DNA from: Guadua angustifolia | Taxonomy: Eukaryota; Streptophyta; Magnoliopsida; Poales; Poaceae | Direction: 5' to 3' | Assembly (NCBI GenBank): GCA_036346375.1 | Contig: CM070500.1 | Coordinates: forward strand, 78,720,437-78,784,436 | Length of the DNA: 64,000 nucleotides | In this document: positions 46,740 to 58,896 of the stretch, in pieces | Layout of the letters: every line of letters starts with the position of its first letter | Numbering within the stretch: the first letter of the stretch is position 1 | Notes under the pieces: generated by a model | Databases searched by the model: none | The model's input: only the letters and a program-made list of their open reading frames with translations | What the model was told of the DNA's origin: nothing | Program-made: the position numbers and the translations under genes

Positions 46740-47450
46740 GTCACTGGTGGAGAGGTCAAGAGGAGAGGAGAGGCCGGGTCGGCTTACCACCAGGAGCAGG
46801 CGAAGCCACGAAGAGGGCGTCGACTTTGAGGGCAAGGAGGGCTCAAGGCCGGGCGGTGAAGCAGAGCAGCAGTGTGCGCCGTCGCCTCCTGCGGACCTGC
46901 GCTCGTGCGCCGCCCTCCACACCCGCCTCGACGTCATCGGGCACCGGCGTGCGCCCTTGCTCCCCTGCGTGGCTGCGCCGCAGCGGCGGAGGCAGCCCCG
47001 GCGCTGTCCGAGTCGCCGACCGCCGGTTCAGCCAGAGGCCCACAAGGGGCAGGTGAAGCGAACAGGCGACAGGGGTAGGGGTGGATCTAGATGGCTCAGG
47101 GGAGTTGTGTCCGGCAGCCGCTCTCCGCCTCTGCCGCAGCAACGCGGCTCCGCCCGTCAGCCCTCTGCGGCAGCGCGGCTCCGCCCTTCGCCTCTGCCCT
47201 CCGCAGCGTGGCCCGCAAGGGCAGGCGGGCAGCGGCGTCGGTGGATCCAAAGGCTGGAGCGGTGCCAGTGGATCTGGATCTGGCGGCCGAGCGACGCCGG
47301 TGAATCTAGATCTGGAGCTGCCAAGCGGCGCCGATACGGGAAGTCGGGACGGGAGCAACGATGTTTTGGCAATTTGGGGGTGGGCCGCGTGGCGCAAATG
47401 AATTGGGCTCGTCTGCGATTGGAGCTGGCTTCGACCGCTGGAAAGGCTTA
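46740..47450. other. GC-rich island with overlapping low-complexity frames
   Basis: Frames are open on both strands only because of high GC. The predicted proteins are Arg/Pro/Ser/Ala-rich with no recognisable domain. It could be an old LTR or leader of a retroelement. Not called a gene. Confidence 0.4.
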
Positions 47451-50446
47451 ATTACGTATTTTCAACATACTTTCTAGTATATACATGTAATATACCTATT
47501 AAATACTGATATTTTTCCTAAAAATTTAGGTGTGCATCTCCATGTCCCAATACCAGATCCACACCTGCGGCCGCTAGTAGGACCTGCAGTAAGAGACAAG
47601 TAATGCACAGTAGTAGCGCAAGGTAAGGCGTCGAAGAAACCATTTTGAGCAGTTTAGGTCGTGTAAAAATTAAGGTGTTATCTAATGACAAGTTATCTGA
47701 TTTTTTTTTTCAATTTCAGTTACTTTTTAGAGTTATATGATTCGTATTAGATGGCTACTATGTTTTACCTACCTCTCATCTCTAAAAAAAATATAAAACA
47801 AACACAAATAAAAAATTCTAACCCAGACAAAATAAAGTAAATCTAGATGAACCCCTACAAAATACAAAAACAAAAAAAAATCTAACTTAGACAAAAATAA
47901 AGTAAACCTATGTGAACCCTAAAAACAAAAAACAAATAGAACTAAAAATCGCAGTAGAGTGGTACTAAAATTGCATACTACTTAGCACTGTAATTTTTGA
48001 CTTTGTCTTGTGCAATATTAGGTGACCGATAGATTAGACAATTTCAGATAACTATGAATTAGCAAACCCATAAACTTAATGCATGCAGCTTATGTTTTGT
48101 GATACGCATGTATGGGTTAATATAGCTGTGTTAGACCATGTATGTGTTAGTATGTCATTGTGGCTTATGACTTTTGAGTTTTTTTTGTATGTATGGTCAG
48201 GGAGAAAGATTTTGGATAATGGCGATTAGCTTTGGTCAGTACTCAGTAGGATGGTTTAATTGATCAATGCACTAACAAATTGACCATGACAAAATTAGTT
48301 GGAGAGATGACAGCGTCTCCTTATGTATAATAGTATCGACAACTGTTATATATGTACTTCTCCGTATTATTATTTAGAGACAAAATTAAAGATAACTTTT
48401 ACTATAATTTGGTTGTTAAACTTGTCTCTATGAGACATCACAATCTTTTAATTATGGTATAGAAAATATTTGTTATAGATAATAACTCTTACAATGGTGT
48501 TTTGTACTATCTATAACTCTATAAACTCTAAATTTATGTGCTTAGACAACTATATTCTCTTTTCTATGTGAGCAAAAATCCTATATAATAAAGTTTATAA
48601 ACAATTAACATCACACTGTTCAATATGCCCTTGAGCTGACAGTGCAAAACTTGGTCTAATTGTTCGAGGCCTTGGTAGTAATTAACAATATGTGAGTTTT
48701 TCCCTATCGCTATTCTGCCTGAGCGTGTATATAGATCTTAGCTCTTGACATCGCGGTAGCTTTCTAAGAGAATTTTTTACTTCTTCTACCTTTAGATAGA
48801 GTAACTATTTCAAGGCATAGTTTTTTTAGCCAAAGTAGCAAATCTTGTTGGAATTAGCAAAGATTACCATAACTAGTTAGTTAATTAGATTCCACATCTC
48901 AGAACAACATAACACAGTAACTGCATTCCTTTAATGGTGTACTTTTTTTTTTTTTGCCTTTTTTTGTCCCCGGCCTCAGGATTGCATCATGGAGTTTTTT
49001 ATCCGTTAGGATTTCGCTACGATCTCTGATTTAGAAACAAGTGGAATTTAGCAGCTAATTTGTTGGCCACGCAACATATCGATGTCGAGCAAGTCATTGG
49101 CACTGCGTCGATCGATGTACATGCATGAGATTATAGAGAACAGCTCTTCAGAAAATTAATTTCGGCCTGAAACACTAAATCGTGCTAGCACACTTCAGAA
49201 AATGTGCATGCATAGCATTATTGGCACCTTCGGTTATGGAGTTTACATCATCAACTTTGACGATTCGTAGTGTCCTATGGATTTGCTGACTAAATTGGCC
49301 CAAGACCGTATCATCCCATCAAATTGTTGTCGTCACCCGTCAGTGCCTACAAAGCATTTGATAGAACCTAATCGGTTTGATTATTATTGTCGTCGACGAC
49401 TGTAGGGCTGAATGTTGGGCTGAATGTTTTGAAAAGATTTGGGCCGTTCTTACAACTTAGGAAAGAGCACCAGATGCATATACATCTGGTTTAGCAGTCC
49501 ACAATGCAACTGTGCATTGCCGGCTTGCCGCCAGTTGCTACCTCCCCTTCTCATCTTCATAGTTTCATCTCTCTTTCTTTCATTGCGCTACTCAATGAGA
49601 TTTATTGACAACTAATTCAAGATCTCAATGGGGGGTTGGGTGGGGGTTTGAGAGCCAGCGTACCCAGTTGCCAACGGAGGCAACATATATCACGGCTCTC
49701 CCGATATTGACTGACGATGACGTCGTTGGCATTATCGGATCAGCCAGAAAAATAGAGCGGTCTCAAATCTCAACACGCCATCAACTCAAGGTCGCCGGGT
49801 ATGGCCGCGCGGCTGGTTGTTTGTACGCAATGACGTCCACTCCACCGCTGCTTTAGTTGAAGTTGACCGCTCTAAATGCGTGCAATCATCAGAGTTCATC
49901 CAACTGTAGGTTCATGTTGATATGGCCTACGTCCTACGAGATGCTTAATTAGTGCACGAACCATCCCCACCAAAGGCTCTCGATCGTCTCCGGAGATGTG
50001 ATTAAATTTGCGGAATAAGTTAGAGTAGTAATGTTTCTCCCTACGCAAAAACAAGTGCACTGTAGCTATCCGTATAATTAACCTATAGTAACAACTAATG
50101 TCACTATTGATCTAAGGTCATTATAATGATCTCGATATATTAGTTAATAAAATATAGAGCGCATCACAACCTAGTCCTCGTGGTAGTCCACCTTCTTGTA
50201 GATCTGATCCTGTAGGTGATCATTACCCCCTGCCTCGTAGGCGAGTCCATTTGAATATGTGTTCCAATCGAACACTTGACCACTAGAGCAATTCTCTAAG
50301 CAAGGGTGAGTACAAAAGTACTTAGTAAGTATTAATAACAAAATGTATCATATGAATTTTACCATCATCCATCTCATGAATAACTTTCTCTCAAATCTAA
50401 TCTTAGAAAAATAGAGTTTTATTAGGAAAACGTGGTTTTCACCAGT
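47451..50446. other. AT-rich intergenic DNA, no gene seen
   Basis: Contains a MITE copy related to 317-1519 at about 48345-48620 and a T-rich run at 48943-48970. The 83-codon frame at 49605-49856 has no recognisable domain. Confidence 0.4.
48345..48620. mobile_element. MITE copy related to 317-1519
   Basis: Shares ordered words with the MITE arms around the first LINE (GTCTCTAT..CACAAT.TTTTAAT, CAATGGT.TTTTGT, TCTAAATTTATG). The borders are uncertain. Confidence 0.45.
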
Positions 50447-51475
50447 TGTCAGTGTACTTTATGCTAGGGTACCCTCTCCGACGCACAAAGCCGCCCACGT
50501 GGCGTCCGGCGGCGAAAGGCGGGCGCATACGCTTCGCCGGCGCCAGCCCACGTGGCGCCTGGCGGCGGGTGGGCGAAACGCCCGCCAGGCAGTCGTGCCG
50601 CCGACGTGGCGTTCGCCTTTCGCCGCGGCGGTGGCGGCTGGCGGTGAGGCACGCTGCGCTCGCCGCCGCGCCCGCGCCACGGCGGTGGGCGTGGTAACTG
50701 CGCGGTAGCGTGGCAGCGGGTGGCGGCGATGCCCCGCCGTGCGCGGCACGTGCGTCGGCTCGCGTGGCGTTGAGCAGCGGGCGCGAGACGCCGCCGCGCC
50801 CGGTGCGTTGAGCGGCACGTGGCGTTCGCCGGCTGCGCGCAGTGGCGAGGGCCCGCCACCCCACCGCAAGGCAAAAAGGTGGAGCGAGATGGCTTCGCCT
50901 CGAAGTCTCCTTCCCCTATCGTACTATGCCAGACGGCAGGCCTGTTGTGTTAGGTCCCTTGACTGCGAGGATTTCTGCTACAAGCACATTCCTCTGACGC
51001 CTCTCACCTACCTGTCGCAAAGAGGTCGCATCCCGGCGGACCGGGCGAAGCCATGCGTCGGCATTTAATGAGGCTGGAGGAACGGGACAGCACGAGAAGG
51101 AGTAATAAATGTATGGAGATCAGTATGATGACCCCCCTTTTACCTACCGCTGTTAGCCTAGGCTATATAAGGGCCCTCTGGTGCATGGGGAATGGGGGTC
51201 GAATGATCAAGAGTTCAACAGTAGAGTCTAAGAAAGAACTTGTAACTTGAGAGCTCTGTACAAGCTTCAAACACTCTATAAAAGATCTAGCAGGACGTAA
51301 GGCTATTACCCGGGGTGGAGGGGGCCTGAACCTGGGTAAAAATCTGTGTCATCTTAGTTCATAGGCTCCGGAGTCCTTCGTGCGGGAGTCATTAGGGTTT
51401 TCACTCGCTAGGGTTTGCTAGCCATGGCAACGCCTCCTCTCGAACCAAACCCAGTCAGAGACTCGGCCTGTCACA
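50447..51475 (+). mobile_element. Probable solo LTR, Gypsy type, with G-box-rich U3
   Basis: Begins TGTCAGTG and ends CCTGTCACA. It has a strong TATA box (GCTATATAAGGGCC near 51169) and a GC-rich upstream part containing CACGTGGC at 50496, 50549 and 50816. No internal retroelement region adjoins and no TSD was found, so the borders are provisional. Confidence 0.55.
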
Positions 51476-51529
51476 GTGGAATACGCCGACACCGTTATAC
51501 CTAGACTTCAATGCACATTGATAGTACTG

Positions 51530-51535
<6 letters not shown>

Positions 51536-51604
<69 letters not shown>
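51536..51604. repeat. (TA)n microsatellite
   Basis: About 68 bp of uninterrupted TA dinucleotides, joined on the left to one minisatellite-like unit and followed closely by a MITE. Confidence 0.95.
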
Positions 51605-51610
<6 letters not shown>

Positions 51611-51613
51611 TTT

Positions 51614-51899
51614 CCGTACTCACGGGAGTACATACTCCCACCTCTAATATACCACTTAAATAAACGCTTTATACTCCTTTATCACTTTCGGTATACTCCA
51701 ATAATAATTCTACGATACTCCAATACAACATGATTAAAAAAAATTTCATCAGAACTTTTTTTTGCTACATACCCTTTTCTATATGTATAAGGAATATGTA
51801 AACAAATTATGTTATAAAGGGTGGATTTTAATGAAATTTTTCATGAAACTCATTTTGGAGTACCTTATAATCAGTATTAGAGTGTACTCAAAAGGATAA
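51614..51899. mobile_element. Microsatellite-associated MITE, copy 2 (right end missing)
   Basis: Starts GTACTCACGGGAGTACATACTCCCAC and follows copies 1 and 3 through TCGGTATACTCCAATAATAA and CATACCCTTTTC. The terminal 30-40 bp seen in copy 1 are absent on the right. Confidence 0.7.
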
Positions 51900-52121
51900 C
51901 ACACACACTAGCTATGTGCCCATGCGATGCAACAGAAACTCAATTTGTGATAAAAAAATTATTTGTAAAGAGTACTAACCTTATCTGAATAATAATGTTC
52001 ACTTTGAATGTACAATGGTTAAATGTTTAAATCAATTCATCGAATCATACAAATTCCAAGCACCTGTTTACAAACTCGAGCTTAAAATTATCTTTAATTT
52101 CACAAACTTAAATAATAACAT

Positions 52122-53199
52122 TGACGAATACTTATACCAGGGGTACCCCACAGCAAGGTATACGTCTACTTCAAGATCGTCTCTCTCTCAGTTGTACGGA
52201 CATGGCGGCAGGATTGGCAGCGATGAAGAGTGCTGGAGAGGGTATTACCAAAGTCCCCGTCCCTCACAGATGGGATTATCACTGAATATTGGCTGGAACA
52301 CCAGATGATCCGTCTTGGGCCCAGCTCTAGGCCTCGTAGGCCCACAAAGGACCCTCAGCCTCGTTCAGGCCCGCCAGGGGCGGTCCAACCCGGCCTCAGG
52401 TCGGATGCTCCCCGAGCTCGACTGCCACGGGTCGAACGCCCATGGCTCGACTTGGCCTTAGGTCGGATCCCAAACGACCTCCAACTCAGCGACCTTCGCC
52501 ACGTCGCCGGTCAACCTCAAGCAAGTCACCTGCCCCGTGGACGCGACGGCCATGCTGGAGCAGGTGGCTCCTTCCCAAGGTGGCCAGGGGGCCGCCAAAG
52601 TCAAGCGCCCGTCCCTTCACTCCGTCCTGCACAGTGGAGAGACGCACTCCGTCCCGAGGCGGTACCAGAGTGCAGCGTAACGACGTCAGCACCTGACAAG
52701 CACTCAGAGGGCAGGTGCGCACCTTCCCGACGGAACGCCGCCCGTTGTGTCTACCAACCCAGACTTGGGACGCACAGGAACCTGTCAGTCACCAAGATCG
52801 AAGACCGGGACTCCCGGGCGTAGCATACCCCTACCATTTTTCTCCAAACTCCCATATAACCTGCCCCCTCTGCCTATATAAAGGGAGGCAGAGCCCTCAA
52901 GGAGGATCAATCTGACTTAAGCGAGCACATCCGATCTAGAGCAAGTCAAACATACAACGAACATTCCCGAGCCCCTCCACTAGGACGAGTGCTAAGGGCT
53001 GTCCTTAGCCCCCGCTTGTAATCCTGTGCATTCTACTGCACCTCAAGCAATACAAAACCACCACCATGAACTGGACGTAGGGATATTCGGCCCGAACCAG
53101 TATACATCTTGGACTCCTTTAGTCTAACCATTCAAGGAAAGGGAACGCGCGGCTCCTATACTTACAAATTTACTTGCCGGTTATACGAAAACATCGACA
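52122..53199 (+). mobile_element. Solo LTR, Gypsy type, 1.08 kb
   Basis: Ends TGACGA and ATCGACA, with flanking pentamers AACAT (52117-52121) and AATAT (53200-53204), a TSD with one mismatch. A TATA box (CTATATAAAGG near 52874) precedes a CT-rich transcribed part. The 5' portion is GC-rich with no real ORF. Confidence 0.75.
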
Positions 53200-54400
53200 A
53201 ATATCATAGCACTTAAGATTGTAAATTTGTAACGCTATAATTCGAGATCAATCGATCTACCGAAAGAGACACCACCCGCTGCCCCTAGGCTCAAAGGCAT
53301 TGAAGAGGTAGGCGTCATCCGTATGTGGCTGCCACCATTAGCGACACGCGTGATTCGTATGCCTTACTCTAGCCGTACCATAGCCCCACCCCATCAACCA
53401 GCTCCACCGCCTCCTCGCCTCCTCCCACTAGTGCCTCCCTCAACCTATTGACATTATCCATCGCGCGTGAGCTCCAGCAGCACTGCCAGCCTATCTCACC
53501 GCTCACCACCGCGCGACCTGCCCCTGCGCCACATCAACGAGATAGAAAGGTCGCTCATTGCCTCCACTCAACAGATAAGTTCAACACATCTGCACAAGAG
53601 GCAAGAAGCGGTGGGATTATATAGATTTAACAACCGAGGAGATATCTATGGAATCCAGATTAAGAAATCATCGAATAAGGAAAGCAACAAAAGAAAAAGA
53701 GGCAAGAAGAGACCCAACTCCATGAATCAGAGCTCTGCTTCCTTTGGAAGAGAATCAATCAATCTAATCCGAAAAGCACCGAGAACAATTACCGCCGATT
53801 CGAATGCTAGATAAATGGAAGAAAGGAAAGTAATAAATGAGTCATGCATATTCATTTACCTTCCCACGACGGGATGATCCAATCCAATTTACTGGGTTGG
53901 CCACTGTCCTCTTCCCACTCAGTCACGCGGGTGCACACACGTGTCGGGATGAGAGTGGAGTACGAACGTATCACCACCAACTCTTAATTAAAATTAGTAG
54001 AGATAGAGATAACAAACTTACCTAGTCGCGTCATGTATAGTCTTGCACATGCTGCTGGCCGGCTGGAATCAAGTCTATACGTGATTAGATAAAAAGAAAA
54101 GATACATGCAAGTAAATATTTAATAGAAAGGATGTATATGGTAACTTAAAGGTACATGGTAACTCAGAAGCTGTATGCATACAGTATATGGAAAAAGAAT
54201 CGATCGTGCAGTATTTGGAACTAGAATTGACTGATTGAGATAAGAGTCTGATACATCGTAGATCACGCATGTATGCATATCCAACCGAATTAAAACTTTC
54301 TCCGTTTGCCAATGTATAGAAGATCGAAACAATAACGGTTTTGGGAGAAGTGAGAACGGACCACCGCTACCAACTCATAATTAGAATTAGTAGAGATATA
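53200..54400. other. Intergenic DNA with a repeated motif
   Basis: A GC-rich patch at 53270-53580 has a 115-codon frame of no recognised family. The block ACCACCAACTCTTAATTAAAATTAGTAGAGATA at 53973 recurs at 54361 and, inverted, at 60112, so it belongs to a dispersed repeat. Confidence 0.4.
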
Positions 54401-54760
54401 TATATTACTAGTTGTACCATGATTTCAATGCACATCAAAGTACTCCTTTTATATATATGCATATAAATCACCATTTGTATCTTGATTTCAATACACATCG
54501 ACAATACTCCTTTCATATATATGCATATACATCACCATTTGTATCTCGACTTCAACACACATTGGCGATACTCATCTCATATATATGTATACTACCAGTT
54601 ATACTTTGACTTCAATGCACATCGATGGTACTCCCTTCATATATATATACACTCTTAGCTGTACTCGATTTCAATGCACATTAGCGGTACTCATCTCATG
54701 TATATTACCAGTTGTACCGCGACTTCAATGCATATCGACGATACTCATCTCATGACCATT
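54400..54760. repeat. Minisatellite, unit about 60 bp, six degenerate copies
   Basis: Each unit follows the pattern (ACCAGTTGTAC..)GACTTCAATGCACATCGA.GGTACTC..TCATATATATG. A single unit of the same kind lies at about 51490-51540. Confidence 0.8.
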
Positions 54761-56020
54761 TTTTGTCTTATTAGTTCATTATCAAACCATGTTTTCAAAA
54801 ACATTTGATTTATGGTTTTTTTAAAAAAATGTATTTCCCATACACTAATGATATCACATATAAGTAAATATATTTGATAGAAAATATCTAAATATGATCA
54901 ACTGGTTGCTTACCTGGATTTTGGCAAAAGTGTTCGTCCTCGCTCATTTTCTCAAGAACATCATCGGAAGGATTGAATTTAACTCCTAAAATTATCAAAT
55001 GCCATACTTCAGGTGGCTAATAGATTTTTACATATTTTATGGCGTCCAATCTTCTCTAGAACTTCTGTTAAATTGATATATGTATACTATGTGCTTCTAT
55101 TTTTAGAGTATTTTAATTTGATGTATTTAATTGGATGTATTTTAGTTTGGTAAGATTTGACTTATCATAATTTAAATTGGCGCATTTTAATTTAGGATAT
55201 TTTAACTTGCCTATTTTTAATTAGCATATTTTAATCTGTGTTTATTATTAAATTTTTAGATCATGATTTTATTCCTTATAACATCCTAAAATTTTTAATT
55301 TTTGTTTAATTATTTATTTCTGAAATTTTTGGATTTTATAAATACTTTTCCTATTTACATATTTATAAAATACTTTACTGTAGATAAATTAAGAATCCAA
55401 TATTTCTGAAAATAATTTTATTAAGTCATAAATATCTGAAAGTATTTTTGAGAAATTTTATAGAATTGTTTAACCTTATTTAATATTTTCTAAAAATATT
55501 TTCAGAAAACTCCCGCCGCCGGCCGCGCGCTGCTTGCCGTCGTATTGCCACAGCCTTGAACCTCCCACGCCGCCGACCCCATCAATGGATTCCTCTCGTG
55601 GCATCCTACATAGTGCTTCCCTCCGCTTCGCCAAAATCTCGCAGAACACCGCCGTCGCGACTGTCGTCCTCTTCGCAACCGGCCGCCGCAGTTCCACCAT
55701 CTTTTGGTGAGTTTCTTTTATTTATATCCGCGTCACATCGTGTTCCAGGGCACGACGAATAAAGTCTCTCAATTTATTTGGTATTTTCCTCGCTATATCA
55801 CCGGATCAAGGTCGTCATCATTTCTGCCGCCATGCAAGCTCTTTAGCTGCAATCGACCACACTAGTGGTACTGTGACACCTTGTTCCATGAGATGCTCTT
55901 TTCCACTTTGCAAAAAAACTTGCTAGGAAAATTAAAAAATCGGCTACTGTGCATGCACAGTTATTCGATCTTTATCAAAATAAATCATAAATTTTGTTCT
56001 CCTCTCTTCAAACTCCGTTT
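54761..56020. other. Intergenic DNA, possible exon-like patch
   Basis: Mostly AT-rich. At 55587-55707 a GC-rich 40-codon frame (MDSSRGILHSASLRFAK...) runs into a donor-like GGTGAGTTT. No matching downstream exon was recognised, so this is not called a gene. Confidence 0.35.
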
Positions 56021-56228
56021 TCCATATAAATTGAGCCCAAGGATCTCCTCCTTATTCCCTACATCATCCGCTTTGAGTTTTTATAAAAAGCCTTCTAGGT
56101 CATATAAAGCATCCTTGGGTTATATTAATATACAAACTAGCAAAAACTCAAAGCGAAGGATGTAGAGAATAAGAAGAAGATCCTTGAGTTCAATTTATAT
56201 GGAAAAACTCAAAGCGGAGGATGTAGGG
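56021..56228. repeat. Foldback: 62-bp inverted repeat plus an extra direct copy
   Basis: 56021-56082 pairs with 56141-56203 (CCATATAAATTGAG...CATCATCCGCTTTGAG and its inverse). The end AAAAACTCAAAGCGGAGGATGTAG is repeated directly at 56201-56228. Confidence 0.75.
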
Positions 56229-57669
56229 AAATTCTCGTACCATTATAAACTTTATTTGGCTTAAATTGCATATTAATCCCAATTTATTTGGCTTAAATTG
56301 TGTTGATTTATATGATGTGGTTGATGATGGACAATAGGGGTGAGATAGGGGTGAGTTAGCCTGGGTTTGACGGTGCAATGACGATACCCAAACTGCTCAT
56401 CAGGGATTGGAATGATGGAAATGGGGGTTTCGAATGGTGAGATTTGATGGTGAGGGTGTTGATAAGGTGGCATTGTGCTTATGCCTCCTTGTTTTTTTGC
56501 CTCCCTAGCTTCCTGGCTGCCTCCGGTTTCTTGTCTTACCTCTTGCTTTCTCCCTGTCCTATCTCCTGGCTTTAGTTTGGTGGTGGCGTTGCTCCTTGCT
56601 TGGTATGGTGTGTGTGTGTGTGGATATGAGCTTGACTAGGGAAGTTTCGATTGTGGCTCCTTTTTAACCTTGGTGTGTAGGAAGGAATGAGGAGTCTGGG
56701 GAAAGCTCTATTGGGTTCACCCTATTTAAAGTTGATGATTTACCATCATACTTTGTGCTATCTTACCTTCTTACCATATGATATTTGGGTACCATTTATA
56801 CATGGCTATAGTTACCCAAAAATTATAGATTTATTTGTGTCGAATGCTAATACCTTGAGAAGTGCCGATTGGCCCCGGATAGTTTGGTATCTCAATGAAC
56901 GATACTAACTCATTCAGGTCTGACGACACACCTAATTGTTTAGATTTTTGCTTTAATTGTTTTTTTATTATACATGTGGATGACTAACCGTTTTCAGGAA
57001 TCTGAGCTAAAGATCATTACAAGATTAGTTTATTAGGGTATTATGATATTCTTGTAATTTTTTCTTTTTGATGTAATTTGATATTCACATACATTGTAAT
57101 TTATACAATTATGTGACATTATGGTTAATGAATGAGGATGATGATTAGACTTGTTGATTATTTTAATTATATGTGTCATTATTTGATTGATCATCCGTCT
57201 TTGTTGGATGTTTTTAATTAAATGCATTTTTAATTTATTTATGATCTCTTTATATACTAATAAAAGTTTGGGTTGTTACATGAACCTAGCTAATTCATTC
57301 GGAACCACCGTCTAAACCTATATATACGGGGCGTGTGCGAGTTAAACTTGTGACTATTCGTACAACAAGAAACTGTACTGAGGTGCAATTAATCCCATGA
57401 GCAGTGGACACTGAACCGTTTTAACACTGACCCAGAATTGTTGTATATATGTAGGTTAGTTGCCATTGAGCAAGACAACTTTGCGTCGGTCCGCAAGTTG
57501 CTATGATTAATGTATGGTTCGTGCGTCCAATCTAAGGTCTTTGTCCGAAAGACAAGTACGTTGGAAGCTAAGGAGCTAGCCCTTGTAAAGTATTTCCAGG
57601 TTTAAATGGCATATTTTTTTAACGATTGTGTCTATAAATATAGGACGTATTTTATATTTTAATATAAAC
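56229..57669. other. Intergenic DNA, no gene seen
   Basis: Mixed to AT-rich, short frames only; a small (GT)n tract lies near 56607. Confidence 0.4.
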
Positions 57670-58270
57670 TAGGTAGAGACACGCGCAATGCTGCGCCGCG
57701 AGAAAAAATTTGGTCCGAGTTTTTTGTAAATAGAATTTGCGGAACTATGGGTATTTTTTTTTCAAAAGAACTGGTGGAAGGATCTATTTACGATTTCAAA
57801 TTTTTGCAAAATAACCGGTAGAAGAACCTACGTTTTTTGCAAAATTTCGAAAGAACCGGCTGTTTTTTTTTGCAAAATAACCGGTGGAAGGACCTATTCG
57901 TGACTCCAATTTTTTTTAAATCCTCCGGGCCGAAAGAACCGGCGCCCGCATCGAATTTGCGGAACTATGGGTTTTTTTTGCAAAATAACCCGTGGAAGGA
58001 CCTGTTTGTGATTTCAAATTTCTTTAAATCTCCTGGGTCGAAAGAACCGGACTACGGGGTCTTTTTTGCAAAATAACCGATAGAAGGACCTGTTCACGAT
58101 TTCTAATTCAGTGGAAGGACCTATTCATATTTTTTGATTTGGTGGGGGGTTTTTTGGAAAAGCGCTGAGTGGAAGGACCTGTTCGTAATTTATAATTTTG
58201 TGGGGGGTTTTCTGGAAAAGCGCTGACGTGACGGCCCTCATTGCGTAGGGATTCTTCCGCGTATAATATA
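57670..58270. repeat. Degenerate array of GGTGGAAGGACCTGTTCGT units
   Basis: At least six related units contain GTGGAAGGACC(T)..TTCGTGATTTCAAATTT and TTTTGCAAAATAACC. The left edge is ACTAGGTAGAGACACGCGCAATGCTGCG. A related but weaker pattern is at 63690-63900. Confidence 0.6.
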
Positions 58271-58506
58271 GTGATTATTACTACGATGTTCCCTTTATAT
58301 GTCTAATAAAAATATTTAGATTTATTTCATATTCTCTAGCTACATGTATATATTGAATATAGTACTTAGATATGATAACTAGGGTAATCTAGTTATTTTT
58401 AATATATATTTATTCTATGTACCATGAGAAAAAATACGCTTTATAAACTTGGACAGAGGAGCATGTATGAGTTACCCTTGCTTGGGATAACCAAACATTT
58501 CGTTAC

Positions 58507-58887
58507 GAATAAATTTTATAAAACTACATATTTCTTATATAAATTATTAGAAAACTATAGATTTTAGTTTCTATTTCACAAAACTACATAGTTAGAAGAA
58601 TTTATTTCACAAAACTACAAGTTTTAGAATTTACCGTTTCTTGTAACGGGTCTGTCAGTGTGGGTCCACATATTAGCCTTACACGCCCTCATTTTCCGTT
58701 TCACTCGTGTGTGAAGCTACCATGTGGACTCAGATTGTCAAACCCATTACAAGAAACGGTTAATTCTAAACCCTATAGTTTTATGATATAAGTTCTTCTA
58801 AAATCTGTAGTTTTGTAAAATAAAAACTGAAATTTATAGTTTTTTGATATTTTTTTTAAAAAAACTATAGTTTCATGAAATTTAGTC
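58507..58887. mobile_element. Mutator-type MITE with 9-bp TSD
   Basis: The 9-bp repeat TTTCGTTAC flanks the block (58498-58506 and 58888-58896). Ends GAATAAATTTTATAAAACTAC and the reverse of the right end, GACTAAATTTCATGAAACTAT, are TIRs. Inside, ACCGTTTCTTGTAACGGGT and its inverse add a second inverted repeat. Confidence 0.78.
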
Positions 58888-58896
58888 TTTCGTTAC

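Noticed and set aside
46747..47451. 234-codon plus-strand frame
   Set aside because: Arg/Pro/Ser-rich, with equally long frames on the opposite strand and no domain; expected from high GC content alone.
50439..50874. Several overlapping frames of 130-140 codons in the GC-rich block
   Set aside because: Long frames in three minus-strand phases at once indicate composition, and the block lies inside an LTR-like repeat.
51476..51733. 85-codon frame rich in Ile-Tyr
   Set aside because: Translation of the (TA)n microsatellite.
52230..52823. 197-codon plus-strand frame
   Set aside because: Wholly inside the solo LTR at 52122-53199; Arg/Pro-rich with no domain.
53467..53814. 115-codon plus-strand frame, basic and Ser-rich
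   Set aside because: No domain, no splice context, next to dispersed repeats; insufficient to call a gene.
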